Shown: positions 8,504-16,684 of the stretch, piece by piece
Layout of the letters: every line of letters begins with the position of its first letter
How positions within the stretch are numbered: position 1 is the stretch's first letter
IMG/VR virus record: IMGVR_UViG_3300045974_000454
Span: 1 to 39,579 of that record
DNA length: 39,579 nucleotides
Reading direction: 5' to 3' (one strand)
Source of the DNA: a virus
Made by a program: the position numbers and the translations under genes
The notes under the pieces: model-generated
The model's input: the letters and a program-made list of their open reading frames with translations, nothing else
The model's database searches: none
What the model was told of the DNA's origin: nothing

Positions 8504-10246
8504 TTAATTGTATTGTTGGTGAACACTAGCCTCATCTATCCTAGGTACAATTATAGAATCATTAAATGCATATAAAATCCCACTAATGTATCCTGATACT
8601 GTTATTGAATATATATTTGATGTTGCATTTGTAAAATCTGTACTTGGAATCGTATATGTTGGAGTTGTTACTCCATTAACACCATTCTTTTTCCATTGGT
8701 ATGTTGGAGATGTTACATTTGGAAGGTCTAATGTTAAGATTACACTACTTGGTGTTATTATTCCTGAAGCGCTTTTTGAGAATACAACACCACGATTTGA
8801 TATACCAACAAGTCCAGCCCCTTGGGGTCCTGCTAACTTTGTTAATGTGAATCTTTTTGTTATTGATGCTGTACCTTTTGTTGCTGTTATATCAACATAT
8901 CCAGATGAATATGATGCAGCCATTGATGTTATAGTTACTGTTCTATTAGAATTTGATTGTGTGTACCCTACATTAAACCCAGAAGATGAAAAAGACCAAT
9001 TTGCTGAATCATCAATACTTCCAGTATAAACAGTCATCGTACATACAGCACCAGTAAATACTGCATTACCACCAGCAGCATCTGCTGGTATATTATGTGA
9101 CTCATTAGATAATGTTGCTGATATTGAATCAGATCCATCATCTAATATAGGTACTGTTTGTACATCTAATAATGTAGTTGTACCACCAGCTTCATATAGT
9201 TCACATTTAAGCACTCTAGCTCTTGAGTCTATGTTATTAAATTGGCAAAATGGTTCATCCGCTATTGAAGTAAGGTCATGTGTGTATACTCCACCACTTA
9301 TGGCCCAAGATAATATAAATCTCCCATCATAAGTTGTTTTTGTATTATTACCATCTGTTTTCCATGCATAGAAGTTAACAGCTGTAGTATCTAATGTTCC
9401 ATCTTTTTTTCTTGCTAGTGTTGTTGGTAAGGATGTTATCTCATAGACTGGAGTTGTTGCTGCAGCTTTGTTTTTATTAAATGTTTGTACTTTAGAAAGT
9501 TGGAAATTGTTACCATAGAAGTCTTTGCCCTCTATTGTAAATCTTATAGTTCCAGAATCTTGTGATTGGTCAAATCCAGTTATGTTATTTACTTTAGCTA
9601 TATTTACTAGTTGACCATTATAATATACACCACTTTCGAATATGGTCTCTGTATATATATTATCACCGCTATCAGCTATTGATGTTATGGTACCTGGTGT
9701 TATATTAAAACCTTCTGCTGTTACTTTGTAATGACCAGTAGTTGTTCCAGTATTGTCATAATCTAGTGGAATAGAACCACAATATACTCTTATCTCGTTT
9801 CCAGTATCTAAGAAGTCAGTAATAATCCCACCACTATCCGCATTAACAGATGATGATTGTCTCCCAAGTTTAGCATCAATTACACTATTTGCACCAATTA
9901 ACTTTATAATATCTACAGTTGAACTTATTGGCCCATACCCAGTTTTCGATGCTGTGAAAGTAATTGTCCCAGCAGAAGTTGACATGCTTGTAACTGTCTG
10001 CGTTGTCGATGATGCTGCCTCTGAGCACACAACTCCACTGCTTTTAGTTACATTGAATCTCCAATTGCTTGTATCATTATAAGTTCCAAGTAGTAAAGAA
10101 ACAGTTGTGCTAGTGGTGTTATCAAACACACCACTAGCACTAGCTTCTGTTATTCTTACTAATATTGGGTCTCTTGTAAATACGAATGTTGGAGTATCAT
10201 TTTGATCTGTTATTGTAACTTGACCTATTGATACTGGATTTGACAT
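8504..10246 (-). CDS. Ig-module fibre protein with 'VSIGQ-x-TITDQND' N-terminus
   Basis: 580 aa. The first 17 residues (VSIGQVTITDQND motif) nearly match the start of the neighbouring 518-aa protein, suggesting a common attachment site. At least four beta-sandwich modules follow. Residues about 45-118 and 400-472 resemble each other (TVSLLLGTYNDTSNW and TMTVYTGSIDDSANW; both end TLTKLAGP/IIKLIGA-like). Residues 122-256 contain SIPLDYDNTG, NITPGTIT and QTFNKNKA, matching a module of the 1243-aa fibre. A collagen-like GPQGAG linker at 473-478 precedes a final Ig-like domain (YQWKKNG at 516). The ribosome binding site TAGGT overlaps the upstream TAG stop codon. Probably part of a side fibre or adhesin complex; partners unknown. 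Confidence 0.75.
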   Translation of the reverse strand: MSNPVSIGQVTITDQNDTPTFVFTRDPILVRITEASASGVFDNTTSTTVSLLLGTYNDTSNWRFNVTKSSGVVCSEAASSTTQTVTSMSTSAGTITFTASKTGYGPISSTVDIIKLIGANSVIDAKLGRQSSSVNADSGGIITDFLDTGNEIRVYCGSIPLDYDNTGTTTGHYKVTAEGFNITPGTITSIADSGDNIYTETIFESGVYYNGQLVNIAKVNNITGFDQSQDSGTIRFTIEGKDFYGNNFQLSKVQTFNKNKAAATTPVYEITSLPTTLARKKDGTLDTTAVNFYAWKTDGNNTKTTYDGRFILSWAISGGVYTHDLTSIADEPFCQFNNIDSRARVLKCELYEAGGTTTLLDVQTVPILDDGSDSISATLSNESHNIPADAAGGNAVFTGAVCTMTVYTGSIDDSANWSFSSSGFNVGYTQSNSNRTVTITSMAASYSSGYVDITATKGTASITKRFTLTKLAGPQGAGLVGISNRGVVFSKSASGIITPSSVILTLDLPNVTSPTYQWKKNGVNGVTTPTYTIPSTDFTNATSNIYSITVSGYISGILYAFNDSIIVPRIDEASVHQQYN

Positions 10247-10257
10247 TTATATACCTA

Positions 10258-11814
10258 CTATGCAGTTTTTGCTGGAGCGAATGTATTGCAGATTATATTT
10301 CCTAATCCATCAATATCTGCTCCATATATATCTAAATAAGGATTTGCTGAACCAACAGCAGTTGTTGTCACTACGCACTTAACTGCTGGATTGTCTGTTT
10401 TGCACTGATACATTCTAACAAATTCATTTGCTATTGGCCATGGATAATCTGCAGAGCTTATTCCTTGAATATTACCAGTTATCCTTAGATTTACAGTTGT
10501 TGTTGATGACGCCTGAACTTCATAAAATGCTTCTGTGCCATCTGCTCTATAACATTTTACAATATCACCCAATGCTAAACCTGGTGTGAATGCAGTCCCA
10601 ATTGTAAAGGACGCCGCTACGCTTGCTGACCCACTGGTATTAAAAGATACTAATGTACCGTTTTGCCCACTTGTCTTTGATGCATCAATAAAGAAAGCTT
10701 GTTTTCCGTCTCTGTTTGTGATCTGCCAAGTGTATTTATATCCAGTAAAATCTGTTACCCAATATGACCCTGTGTATATCCTTGGTGTTAATCTTGCTGT
10801 TGTAGTAGATGGTAACATACTTTTCCCGCAGGATGATATAACCTCAGTCACCCATTGATCTGACCCATCCTCTATTGTTTGAAATGCACTATATGATACA
10901 GCATCATTCGGACTTTTTATAGTGCATTTCAATGTCTGTATATCCGTAATTGCATCTTCTGTAACGTAGATAGCTTTATAATCACCTGCAATGCCATCTG
11001 GCATATTTCCAACAGCAATAGCACTTTGTGTTCCAGCCGCACTTGTTACTAGTTTATTTTTTACTGGCATTTTCCCATTTAAATATGCAGCAGTATCAGC
11101 AAACCCAAAATATCCTGCTGCAACATCTGGATGATTATAGTCTAATAGATCTGTAGTTCCATAAGGCTGCTTATACCACATGTAAGTAGTCCCAGCTGTA
11201 TTATCTGCTACTCCTGTTGAGGTTCGCATTAAATCTGCATAAAGTATAGCACTGCCAGCTGTTACTGACGCAGATTTTAATATTACAGATGGTCCTTTTA
11301 TTTCTGCATAAACTGGAGATATACCTTTTGTATTTACACCCATTGTCTCTTGTCTGAACACTGGCTGTGACAAGGTTGTAATTGCATCTGTATAAGTACA
11401 ACTAAACATAATTTGTACTGTATTGGCTGTTGGCTTTAGATTCCCTGTTATCTGCAAAGATACATCTCCAGCAGCATTTGTTAATTGCATTGTTGTTCCA
11501 GCTGTAAAGTATGCAGCAATAACTGCATCTCTAACTGACCCACCTGTGATCCATGCACCATCTTGCGCTATTGCAGATCCAGCTATTGAGAATATCTTTG
11601 ATGTGCATATATATACATTATTTGTTATATTGCCTACATATACTGTAGCTGACCACTTTATTGGCGTAGCTGACCAGTTAGGACTGTAGCTATCTGTTTG
11701 ATCATCTAAAAAGAATTGTGTGTTTGCCCCGTTTGACTGAAGATATACGGAAATCGGTTTGGCATCATTCTGATCCGTAATTGTTAATTGTCCTATTGAA
11801 ACTGCATTAGCCAT
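10258..11814 (-). CDS. Fibre protein with 'VSIGQ-x-TITDQND' N-terminus, paralogous start to neighbour
   Basis: 518 aa. It starts MANAVSIGQLTITDQNDA, almost the same as the following 580-aa protein, but the rest differs. The body is beta-rich with Ig-like traits: a YKYTWQITNRDGKQAF segment near residue 365 and paired cysteines (YQCKTDN...KCVVTT) near the C-terminus. No enzyme motif is seen. A strong AAGGAG ribosome binding site lies 8 nt before the ATG. It sits 11 nt before the 580-aa gene and 12 nt after the 1243-aa fibre, so all three are probably made together. I infer a structural role in the distal tail fibre. Confidence 0.7.
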   Translation of the reverse strand: MANAVSIGQLTITDQNDAKPISVYLQSNGANTQFFLDDQTDSYSPNWSATPIKWSATVYVGNITNNVYICTSKIFSIAGSAIAQDGAWITGGSVRDAVIAAYFTAGTTMQLTNAAGDVSLQITGNLKPTANTVQIMFSCTYTDAITTLSQPVFRQETMGVNTKGISPVYAEIKGPSVILKSASVTAGSAILYADLMRTSTGVADNTAGTTYMWYKQPYGTTDLLDYNHPDVAAGYFGFADTAAYLNGKMPVKNKLVTSAAGTQSAIAVGNMPDGIAGDYKAIYVTEDAITDIQTLKCTIKSPNDAVSYSAFQTIEDGSDQWVTEVISSCGKSMLPSTTTARLTPRIYTGSYWVTDFTGYKYTWQITNRDGKQAFFIDASKTSGQNGTLVSFNTSGSASVAASFTIGTAFTPGLALGDIVKCYRADGTEAFYEVQASSTTTVNLRITGNIQGISSADYPWPIANEFVRMYQCKTDNPAVKCVVTTTAVGSANPYLDIYGADIDGLGNIICNTFAPAKTA

Positions 11815-11826
11815 TTGTTTTTCTCC

Positions 11827-14800
11827 TTATGATGTTATGGTACAAAAAAATGTAGCCATTGTATTTACTGAGTCTATTGTTATTGATATATACTTTGGTC
11901 CTCTTGCAAATGCTGCATTCCATGCAGCATCTCCTACAGGGTCTGGATAATATGAGATTCTCTCCCATTTAAATCTATCAGGTATCATGTATGGCTCATC
12001 TGTTACTTCTACTCCATTTCTAAACACATGTGCTGATAAAACTGTCGTTTTTGCATCTCCTATTCTAAATATATTACCAGCGCTACTTAGTACTTTAACA
12101 TCATACATTACTGGAGCTTTTATTCTATTGAATGTTTGGTCTTTTCGTATTGTGAAAGATTCGCCACTTAGTCTTCTACCACTCAATGAAAAAGATATGT
12201 ATGCTGTATCTGCTATTATATTTGATGCATCTGCTACTGTTACGTATGTTCCGCTATCAGTTATTGCTCCTGCAGTGATATTAACTGAATTTATTGAAAT
12301 TGCCCATCTTCCATTGTTTGCGCCTGACCCATCATAGTCTAAGTCTACTGCTCCTTCTGATAATGTTATTGTTGTCCCTGTACCTGTATATACACCATTA
12401 AGGCCGTCAGCATCTGTTTGTATATTTTGTGATGAGTTTGATAAATTAACTGTTAGTGCTGCTAATCCTGTTGCTCCTGTTGCGCCACCAGCAGCGGCTT
12501 TTGAACGTACACTCCACCATGTATTTGTATCTGCTCCTGTTGGTGGTGCTGTTGATAATGTTGAAGTATGGTCTAGTATACATCCATAACTTGAATTTAC
12601 ATAACTTACTTCATCTCCAACAACGTATGATGCTGTTGAACTCCAAGCACCTCTCCATACATTTCTTGTAGCTGCTACTGCTTTGTCTTTTATTGTTGAT
12701 AGTGATGTTTGAGCACCACCAGAGCCACTTATAAGTATACTTCCTGCGTTTACTTGTACTGCAGATACTACTGCTGCATCTAAATTTTTTATCTTTGCTG
12801 TTGTTATTGTTGCTTCTCTTATTATGGCACCTTCTAGTGCCATTGAGTTAGCTTGTCTTACATAACACGCATAGTTATTTGTCTCTGTAAATGGTTGTGC
12901 TGATGTTAATGCTATTATTATTTGGTTTTTATTTAGATTTGGTAATGAGCTACTGAATGCACTTGCTGAGAAGCTTGCTATATTTGGTGATTTTGTTAGT
13001 GTTGCTATTATATAACTATTTTGAGCATTTAGTATTGAACCACTTGTAGATACTGCATAAAGAATATCTTCAAATATTATACCAGCACTGCCTGCTTGTG
13101 GGAGATAATCTAATGTGGTTGACGCCTGTCCTGACTCTATATGTTTAAATTGGAATATTAGGTCTCTTACTATGAAATCTACTCTTGCTTTTGTATCTAA
13201 CTCTGCAGGTAGTAGTTGTATTGTTGTCCCTGATGCTACATTTGAAAATACTGATGATAAATCTGATGTATTTACTGCTTTTGTCCAATAGTAAAATGTA
13301 TCTCCTGCTGATAAACCTACATCTGAATATGTATTCCCACTAACATGAGCTACTACTTCTGCTACTGCACTATTATTTGTTGTATATCTATAAACATCAA
13401 CGTATTTTAAATCTTTATTTGTTGGATTATTCCACTTTAATATTACAGAACCAAAACCAGATCTTGCTGTTAAACCAGTTGGTGGATTTGGTGGTATATT
13501 ATTTTTTGGAGTACTAACTACAATACCTCCATTTACAGCCCATACAGATTTATTCTGTGTGCTATCAACATATCTTGTATTTACATTATAGGTTGTGTTT
13601 GGTAATACAAGAAATGTAAATGATGAGGTTGCTGGATATATTGGCGTTGGTGCTGTGAAGTATTGTTCTTCACCTATGTTTTTGTATATTTGATATTCAT
13701 AATACCCATAACCATCTCTTTGGGTATCACTAAATGATATTTTTATATATGCTGCTACTTGCCCTAAGTCGTCTACTACTACACTACCAGTTATTTGTGA
13801 TGATGTAATATCTAAATTATTATGTGTTGGTCGTGGAGGCCTTTGATCGAATGAGAATGATGCAGATGCTGGAGTTGACACATTACCTGATGTATCAATA
13901 GCTACAAGTTTAGCATACCATGTAGTTGCACCACGTGTTATGGGTGTTAAAAATGAATTTACACTACCAGTATACTTTCTATTATCCTCTGTTATAGAAC
14001 ACCCAGTTGCAGCATCTGATAGATACAGTTTATATGTACTGAAGTCTAGTTCGGTATTTTTACTCCATGTAAAATTTACACTACTGTAAAATAGATTATA
14101 GTTAAAATTTGTTGGTTGGCTTGGTGGTGTTGTATCTGCCGCTGTTGTAATTGTCCCCAATAATACCAATCCAGAATATACATTTATTGGAGTTATAAAT
14201 CCTACATTTATTGTATATGATGTATTTGGTATTAAATCTATGAATGTGAAAGCCTTAGCAGTAGTACCATAAAATGTCTTTATTGATTCAGGATCATTAC
14301 CTTTTTTTAATGTAAATACATAAGGGAAATTTCCAGAACTTACTGACGAATCATTAAATGACACATTTATAATACATGAACCATTGCCATTTATTGATGT
14401 TGTTATATTTTGACTGCTAATTATAGGATCAGCTGGAGATGTTGGTAAAAGTAAGTCTGTTGTTTGAGTACTAATTAGCCCTGACTTATTTACTACTACT
14501 AATAATATATAGTAATGTGGGGTAGATGTATTAAAGTCTGCACTACAAGAATTTCTTACTCCAGTATAAAAATTATTCCCAGATATCTGTGCTGGAGGAT
14601 TTATTGTTGTTGACCTATATAATCTATATTCAAGAATATCATCTTCTAAATTTTGTGACCAATCTACTCTTACTTTTGCATAACTACCAATTGTACCAAG
14701 ATAAAGAGTAGTTAGATTTAGTGGCAGAGCTGGAGCAACTGTACTAGCTGCTGATGTTATTTCTATTATAGTAGACTTTAGTGATTGTGCAAGAAATGCA

Positions 14801-15558
14801 TTCTTTGCATCTACTGTAAATTCATATACTTCACCAGGTATTAATCCTGATACTGTAAATAGTGCTATAAATGAACCTTGAGTTCCTGCACCTGCTGATA
14901 GAGAGTATGAGAAGTATTGATTATTCCATATAAGTGTATTTTTTTGTTTATAGTATATTGTAAACCCAATAACATTTCTTAATAGTATTGAGCCTACAGG
15001 ATTCCCTATTGCTACTGATATGGATGATGTTTTTGAGCCACTATTAAATGCACTTGTGCATTGTGATAGTAGTATCCGTGGTATGTCTGGAGGTGTTTGG
15101 CCTATTGATGGAATATCTGATCCATCACCAAGTGTTGATGATAATACTATTGTGCCTGATGTATTTGGGAATTGATATACTCTATCACCAGTTAGTGTTT
15201 CTATATCAAATTTTGCAGTACCAGTAGGTGAATTGTATAATGTAAATTTTGATGCATCTATATTTAGAGTGTTTGTCCTATCTAGTACTAGGTTAGATAG
15301 TATATTATTTATTGCTATTGAATATATACCATCACTGTTATCTATTAATAAATTACCAGTAGTTGGATAGCTTAATATATTATTATGTCTATGGTCTGAG
15401 CGTGATGAGGTTGTATTGTAACCATTGAGGTCTGATGTGGCTAGGAAGGACACATATCCAGATGCTGGAACTGAGCCTATATTGCCAGCAGTTAATACAA
15501 CAGACTCTAGACCTATTATATCTGAAGGGAAATGTTTGTGACCAGTATATACATTCAT
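11827..15558 (-). CDS. Long tail fibre with about six FN3 domains, a CBM5/12-like module and Ig-like C-terminus
   Basis: 1243 aa. The N-terminus has two His motifs often seen in phage fibre proteins (GHKHFPSDIIGL at 6-17 and SDHRHN at 54-59). About six FN3-like domains follow, near 158-270, 275-372, 376-474, 478-572, 577-685 and 690-780, with proline-rich joins such as TPPSQPTN and IPPNPPTGL. Residues 805-960 are unrecognised. Residues 966-1016 look like CBM5/12 (WRGAWSSTASYVVGDEVSY, later TWW). A collagen-like GGATGATG linker comes next. Residues 1034-1149 match a module in the 580-aa neighbour (VDLDYDG, NITAG, QTFNRIKA), and the last ~90 residues are Ig-like, ending in FFCTITS. The gene is preceded by one of the two longer spacers and its conserved 22-nt element, so it may have its own promoter. 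Confidence 0.85.
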   Translation of the reverse strand: MNVYTGHKHFPSDIIGLESVVLTAGNIGSVPASGYVSFLATSDLNGYNTTSSRSDHRHNNILSYPTTGNLLIDNSDGIYSIAINNILSNLVLDRTNTLNIDASKFTLYNSPTGTAKFDIETLTGDRVYQFPNTSGTIVLSSTLGDGSDIPSIGQTPPDIPRILLSQCTSAFNSGSKTSSISVAIGNPVGSILLRNVIGFTIYYKQKNTLIWNNQYFSYSLSAGAGTQGSFIALFTVSGLIPGEVYEFTVDAKNAFLAQSLKSTIIEITSAASTVAPALPLNLTTLYLGTIGSYAKVRVDWSQNLEDDILEYRLYRSTTINPPAQISGNNFYTGVRNSCSADFNTSTPHYYILLVVVNKSGLISTQTTDLLLPTSPADPIISSQNITTSINGNGSCIINVSFNDSSVSSGNFPYVFTLKKGNDPESIKTFYGTTAKAFTFIDLIPNTSYTINVGFITPINVYSGLVLLGTITTAADTTPPSQPTNFNYNLFYSSVNFTWSKNTELDFSTYKLYLSDAATGCSITEDNRKYTGSVNSFLTPITRGATTWYAKLVAIDTSGNVSTPASASFSFDQRPPRPTHNNLDITSSQITGSVVVDDLGQVAAYIKISFSDTQRDGYGYYEYQIYKNIGEEQYFTAPTPIYPATSSFTFLVLPNTTYNVNTRYVDSTQNKSVWAVNGGIVVSTPKNNIPPNPPTGLTARSGFGSVILKWNNPTNKDLKYVDVYRYTTNNSAVAEVVAHVSGNTYSDVGLSAGDTFYYWTKAVNTSDLSSVFSNVASGTTIQLLPAELDTKARVDFIVRDLIFQFKHIESGQASTTLDYLPQAGSAGIIFEDILYAVSTSGSILNAQNSYIIATLTKSPNIASFSASAFSSSLPNLNKNQIIIALTSAQPFTETNNYACYVRQANSMALEGAIIREATITTAKIKNLDAAVVSAVQVNAGSILISGSGGAQTSLSTIKDKAVAATRNVWRGAWSSTASYVVGDEVSYVNSSYGCILDHTSTLSTAPPTGADTNTWWSVRSKAAAGGATGATGLAALTVNLSNSSQNIQTDADGLNGVYTGTGTTITLSEGAVDLDYDGSGANNGRWAISINSVNITAGAITDSGTYVTVADASNIIADTAYISFSLSGRRLSGESFTIRKDQTFNRIKAPVMYDVKVLSSAGNIFRIGDAKTTVLSAHVFRNGVEVTDEPYMIPDRFKWERISYYPDPVGDAAWNAAFARGPKYISITIDSVNTMATFFCTITS
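12499..12663 (-). other. CBM5/12-like (chitin-binding-type) segment in long fibre
   Basis: Residues 966-1020 of the 1243-aa fibre. The W-x-S-x(3)-Y-x(2)-GD-x-V-x-Y pattern followed by Y-x-C and a terminal TWW is the usual signature of carbohydrate-binding module family 5/12. It suggests binding to a GlcNAc-type glycan, but substrate cannot be read from sequence. Confidence 0.65.
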
Positions 15559-15559
15559 G

Positions 15560-15591
15560 TATTATCTCTCTGATTAATCTTACTGATAATA
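15560..15591 (-). promoter_or_regulatory. Inverted repeat spanning the long-fibre start region
   Basis: TATTATC (15591-15585) and GATAATA (15566-15560) are perfect complements of 7 bp separated by an 18-nt loop. The right arm ends two bases before the ATG at 15558, so an RNA hairpin could mask the translation start. All pairs but two are A-U, so the stem would be weak. Function is inferred. Confidence 0.35.
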
Positions 15592-15592
15592 A
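15571..15592 (-). promoter_or_regulatory. Conserved 22-nt spacer element, copy upstream of long fibre gene
   Basis: Reads TTATTATCAGT, then AAGA, then TTAATCA on the coding strand. The copy at 36222-36243 has the same 11-mer and 7-mer around a different 4-nt core. It begins 3 nt after the TAA of the endolysin gene and ends 12 nt before the fibre ATG. The two copies occupy the only two spacers longer than 13 nt in the window. A phage late promoter, a regulator-binding site or an RNA processing signal are all possible. Confidence 0.5.
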
Positions 15593-15595
15593 GCC

Positions 15596-16189
15596 TTATT
15601 TAATTCTTATGAACCCTTTTAATCCCAAATTGCCATTGTTCTTTGATATATATCTGGTCTTTTTGAATATACCTTGCCCCTCACCTTGGTCTGGTCCACC
15701 ACCTGTGTTTCCCTCTATTGCTGTGAATGTATCTATTGTATTTTGTGCTACCACTATCCCCGTATGGCCATTAAAGTTAGATACTGTCCCACCAGCTCTT
15801 GAGTGTATTGATATATCTGCTGGTTCTAGTTTATATGTTTTCATCAGCAATCCCTGTTTAGTTATTACTCTATATCTAAATGGATTAGCGTTAGCATAAT
15901 TCCACATCATTGATACTCTAGCATATTTAGGAAGTTGATCTTTTAACCCAGCTCTTTGCGCTCCTAGGTGATAACAATAAACTACTGTAGCCATACAATA
16001 AGGATTCCCTTTTGGTAGTCCTACATACCTTAATATAGCCTCTACTTGTGGTCCATCATTATTTCCTGTTTTTTCTGTTATGCCTACGAATGAAGATGCG
16101 CTATCAAGTGTATACTTTTGAAGATCACCAGAAAGCGCATTATTCACTGTAAGCACCAATATTAATATAAACAATAAAAGTGCTTTCAT
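15596..16189 (-). CDS. Endolysin: secreted CHAP-domain peptidoglycan hydrolase
   Basis: 197 aa. Residues 1-21 (MKALLLFILILVLTVNNALSG) form a Sec-type signal peptide or signal anchor. The rest is a single CHAP domain of the NlpC/P60 superfamily. The probable catalytic Cys is Cys65 in GNPYCMATVVYCY. His142 in NFNGHTGIVVAQ and the acidic residue in AIEGNTGG (Glu159) complete the usual layout. CHAP enzymes cut peptide bonds or the amide link in peptidoglycan; which one cannot be told here. There is no separate cell-wall-binding domain. The signal peptide means export may not need the holin pore, as with SAR endolysins. An AGGGAT ribosome binding site lies 6 nt before the ATG. It follows the holin candidate and the 50-aa basic protein. 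Confidence 0.88.
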   Translation of the reverse strand: MKALLLFILILVLTVNNALSGDLQKYTLDSASSFVGITEKTGNNDGPQVEAILRYVGLPKGNPYCMATVVYCYHLGAQRAGLKDQLPKYARVSMMWNYANANPFRYRVITKQGLLMKTYKLEPADISIHSRAGGTVSNFNGHTGIVVAQNTIDTFTAIEGNTGGGPDQGEGQGIFKKTRYISKNNGNLGLKGFIRIK

Positions 16190-16201
16190 ATTTGTATCCC
16201 T

Positions 16202-16354
16202 CTATCGGCCCTTCTTCAGCCTTACTGCTTGTTTATTTTTTGGTCTTGAATTTTTGCTATCGCCTATTGATGTTCTCTTTTTCTTTGATCCTTTGCTAAA
16301 CTGGATCTTGCTATTTGAAGATGTGGTCTTTACTTTCTTATCTTTGTTAGCCAT
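16202..16354 (-). CDS. Small very basic 50-aa protein in lysis cassette
   Basis: A 50-codon frame beginning ATG at 16354 and ending TAG, with 16 Lys and 4 Arg and few acidic residues; it starts MANKDKKVKTTSSNSK and ends AVRLKKGR. GGGG lies 5 nt before the ATG inside the 3' end of the holin gene, so initiation is well supported. It is 3 nt from the holin stop and 12 nt from the endolysin start, leaving no other gene for this stretch. There is no membrane segment, signal peptide or zinc motif. It matches no family I recognise. It could bind nucleic acid, bind acidic cell-wall or membrane components, or modulate the holin; none of these is shown. Confidence 0.7.
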   Translation of the reverse strand: MANKDKKVKTTSSNSKIQFSKGSKKKRTSIGDSKNSRPKNKQAVRLKKGR

Positions 16355-16357
16355 TAT

Positions 16358-16672
16358 TTACCCCAAGTTTCCGGCAGCGATGGCAATAGCCAATCCCACC
16401 CAAGATAGTCCTACGAACACTGCTGCTGCAATATTATCTTCTTTGAAGATTTCATTACTTACATTGAAACAAAGGCCACCAAGGAAGCGCATAAATAGTG
16501 CTCCAAGGAAGATATATAGAGATACTTTAACCCCAATAAATGATACTACCTGTAGGTCTGTTAATGCATTATGTAGTGAGTACATAAGTGTTAAACCTGA
16601 TGCTACTAACAAAAAGAAACCTAATACTACTTCATTCAACTTGTCAAACTGTGCTTTTAAAAACTCAAACAT
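16358..16672 (-). CDS. Holin candidate, three transmembrane segments
   Basis: 104 aa with three predicted membrane helices at about 15-32 (VVLGFFLLVASGLTLMYS), 42-63 and 81-101 (AAAVFVGLSWVGLAIAIAA). The N-terminus is short and amphipathic (MFEFLKAQFDKLNE). Size and three-helix layout fit class I holins, which open lesions in the inner membrane at a set time. The position just before the endolysin supports this. I do not recognise a specific holin family by sequence, so a different small membrane protein remains possible. A strong AAAGGGGA ribosome binding site lies about 7 nt before the ATG. The stop codon is 3 nt from the 50-aa basic gene. Confidence 0.7.
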   Translation of the reverse strand: MFEFLKAQFDKLNEVVLGFFLLVASGLTLMYSLHNALTDLQVVSFIGVKVSLYIFLGALFMRFLGGLCFNVSNEIFKEDNIAAAVFVGLSWVGLAIAIAAGNLG

Positions 16673-16684
16673 TTTAATTCCCCT

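Noticed and set aside
8586-9029. 147-aa open frame on the plus strand
   Set aside because: It lies fully antisense to the 580-aa fibre gene, has no ribosome binding site context, and its sequence shows no recognisable domain. It reflects the biased codon use of the real gene.
1-15558. Diversity-generating retroelement acting on the fibre genes
   Set aside because: No reverse transcriptase or template repeat is in the window, and I saw no pair of near-identical segments differing mainly at A positions.
15435-15899. 154-aa plus-strand frame across the endolysin/long-fibre spacer
   Set aside because: It would run through the spacer and two real genes on the other strand; low-complexity Leu/Pro-rich translation with no motif.
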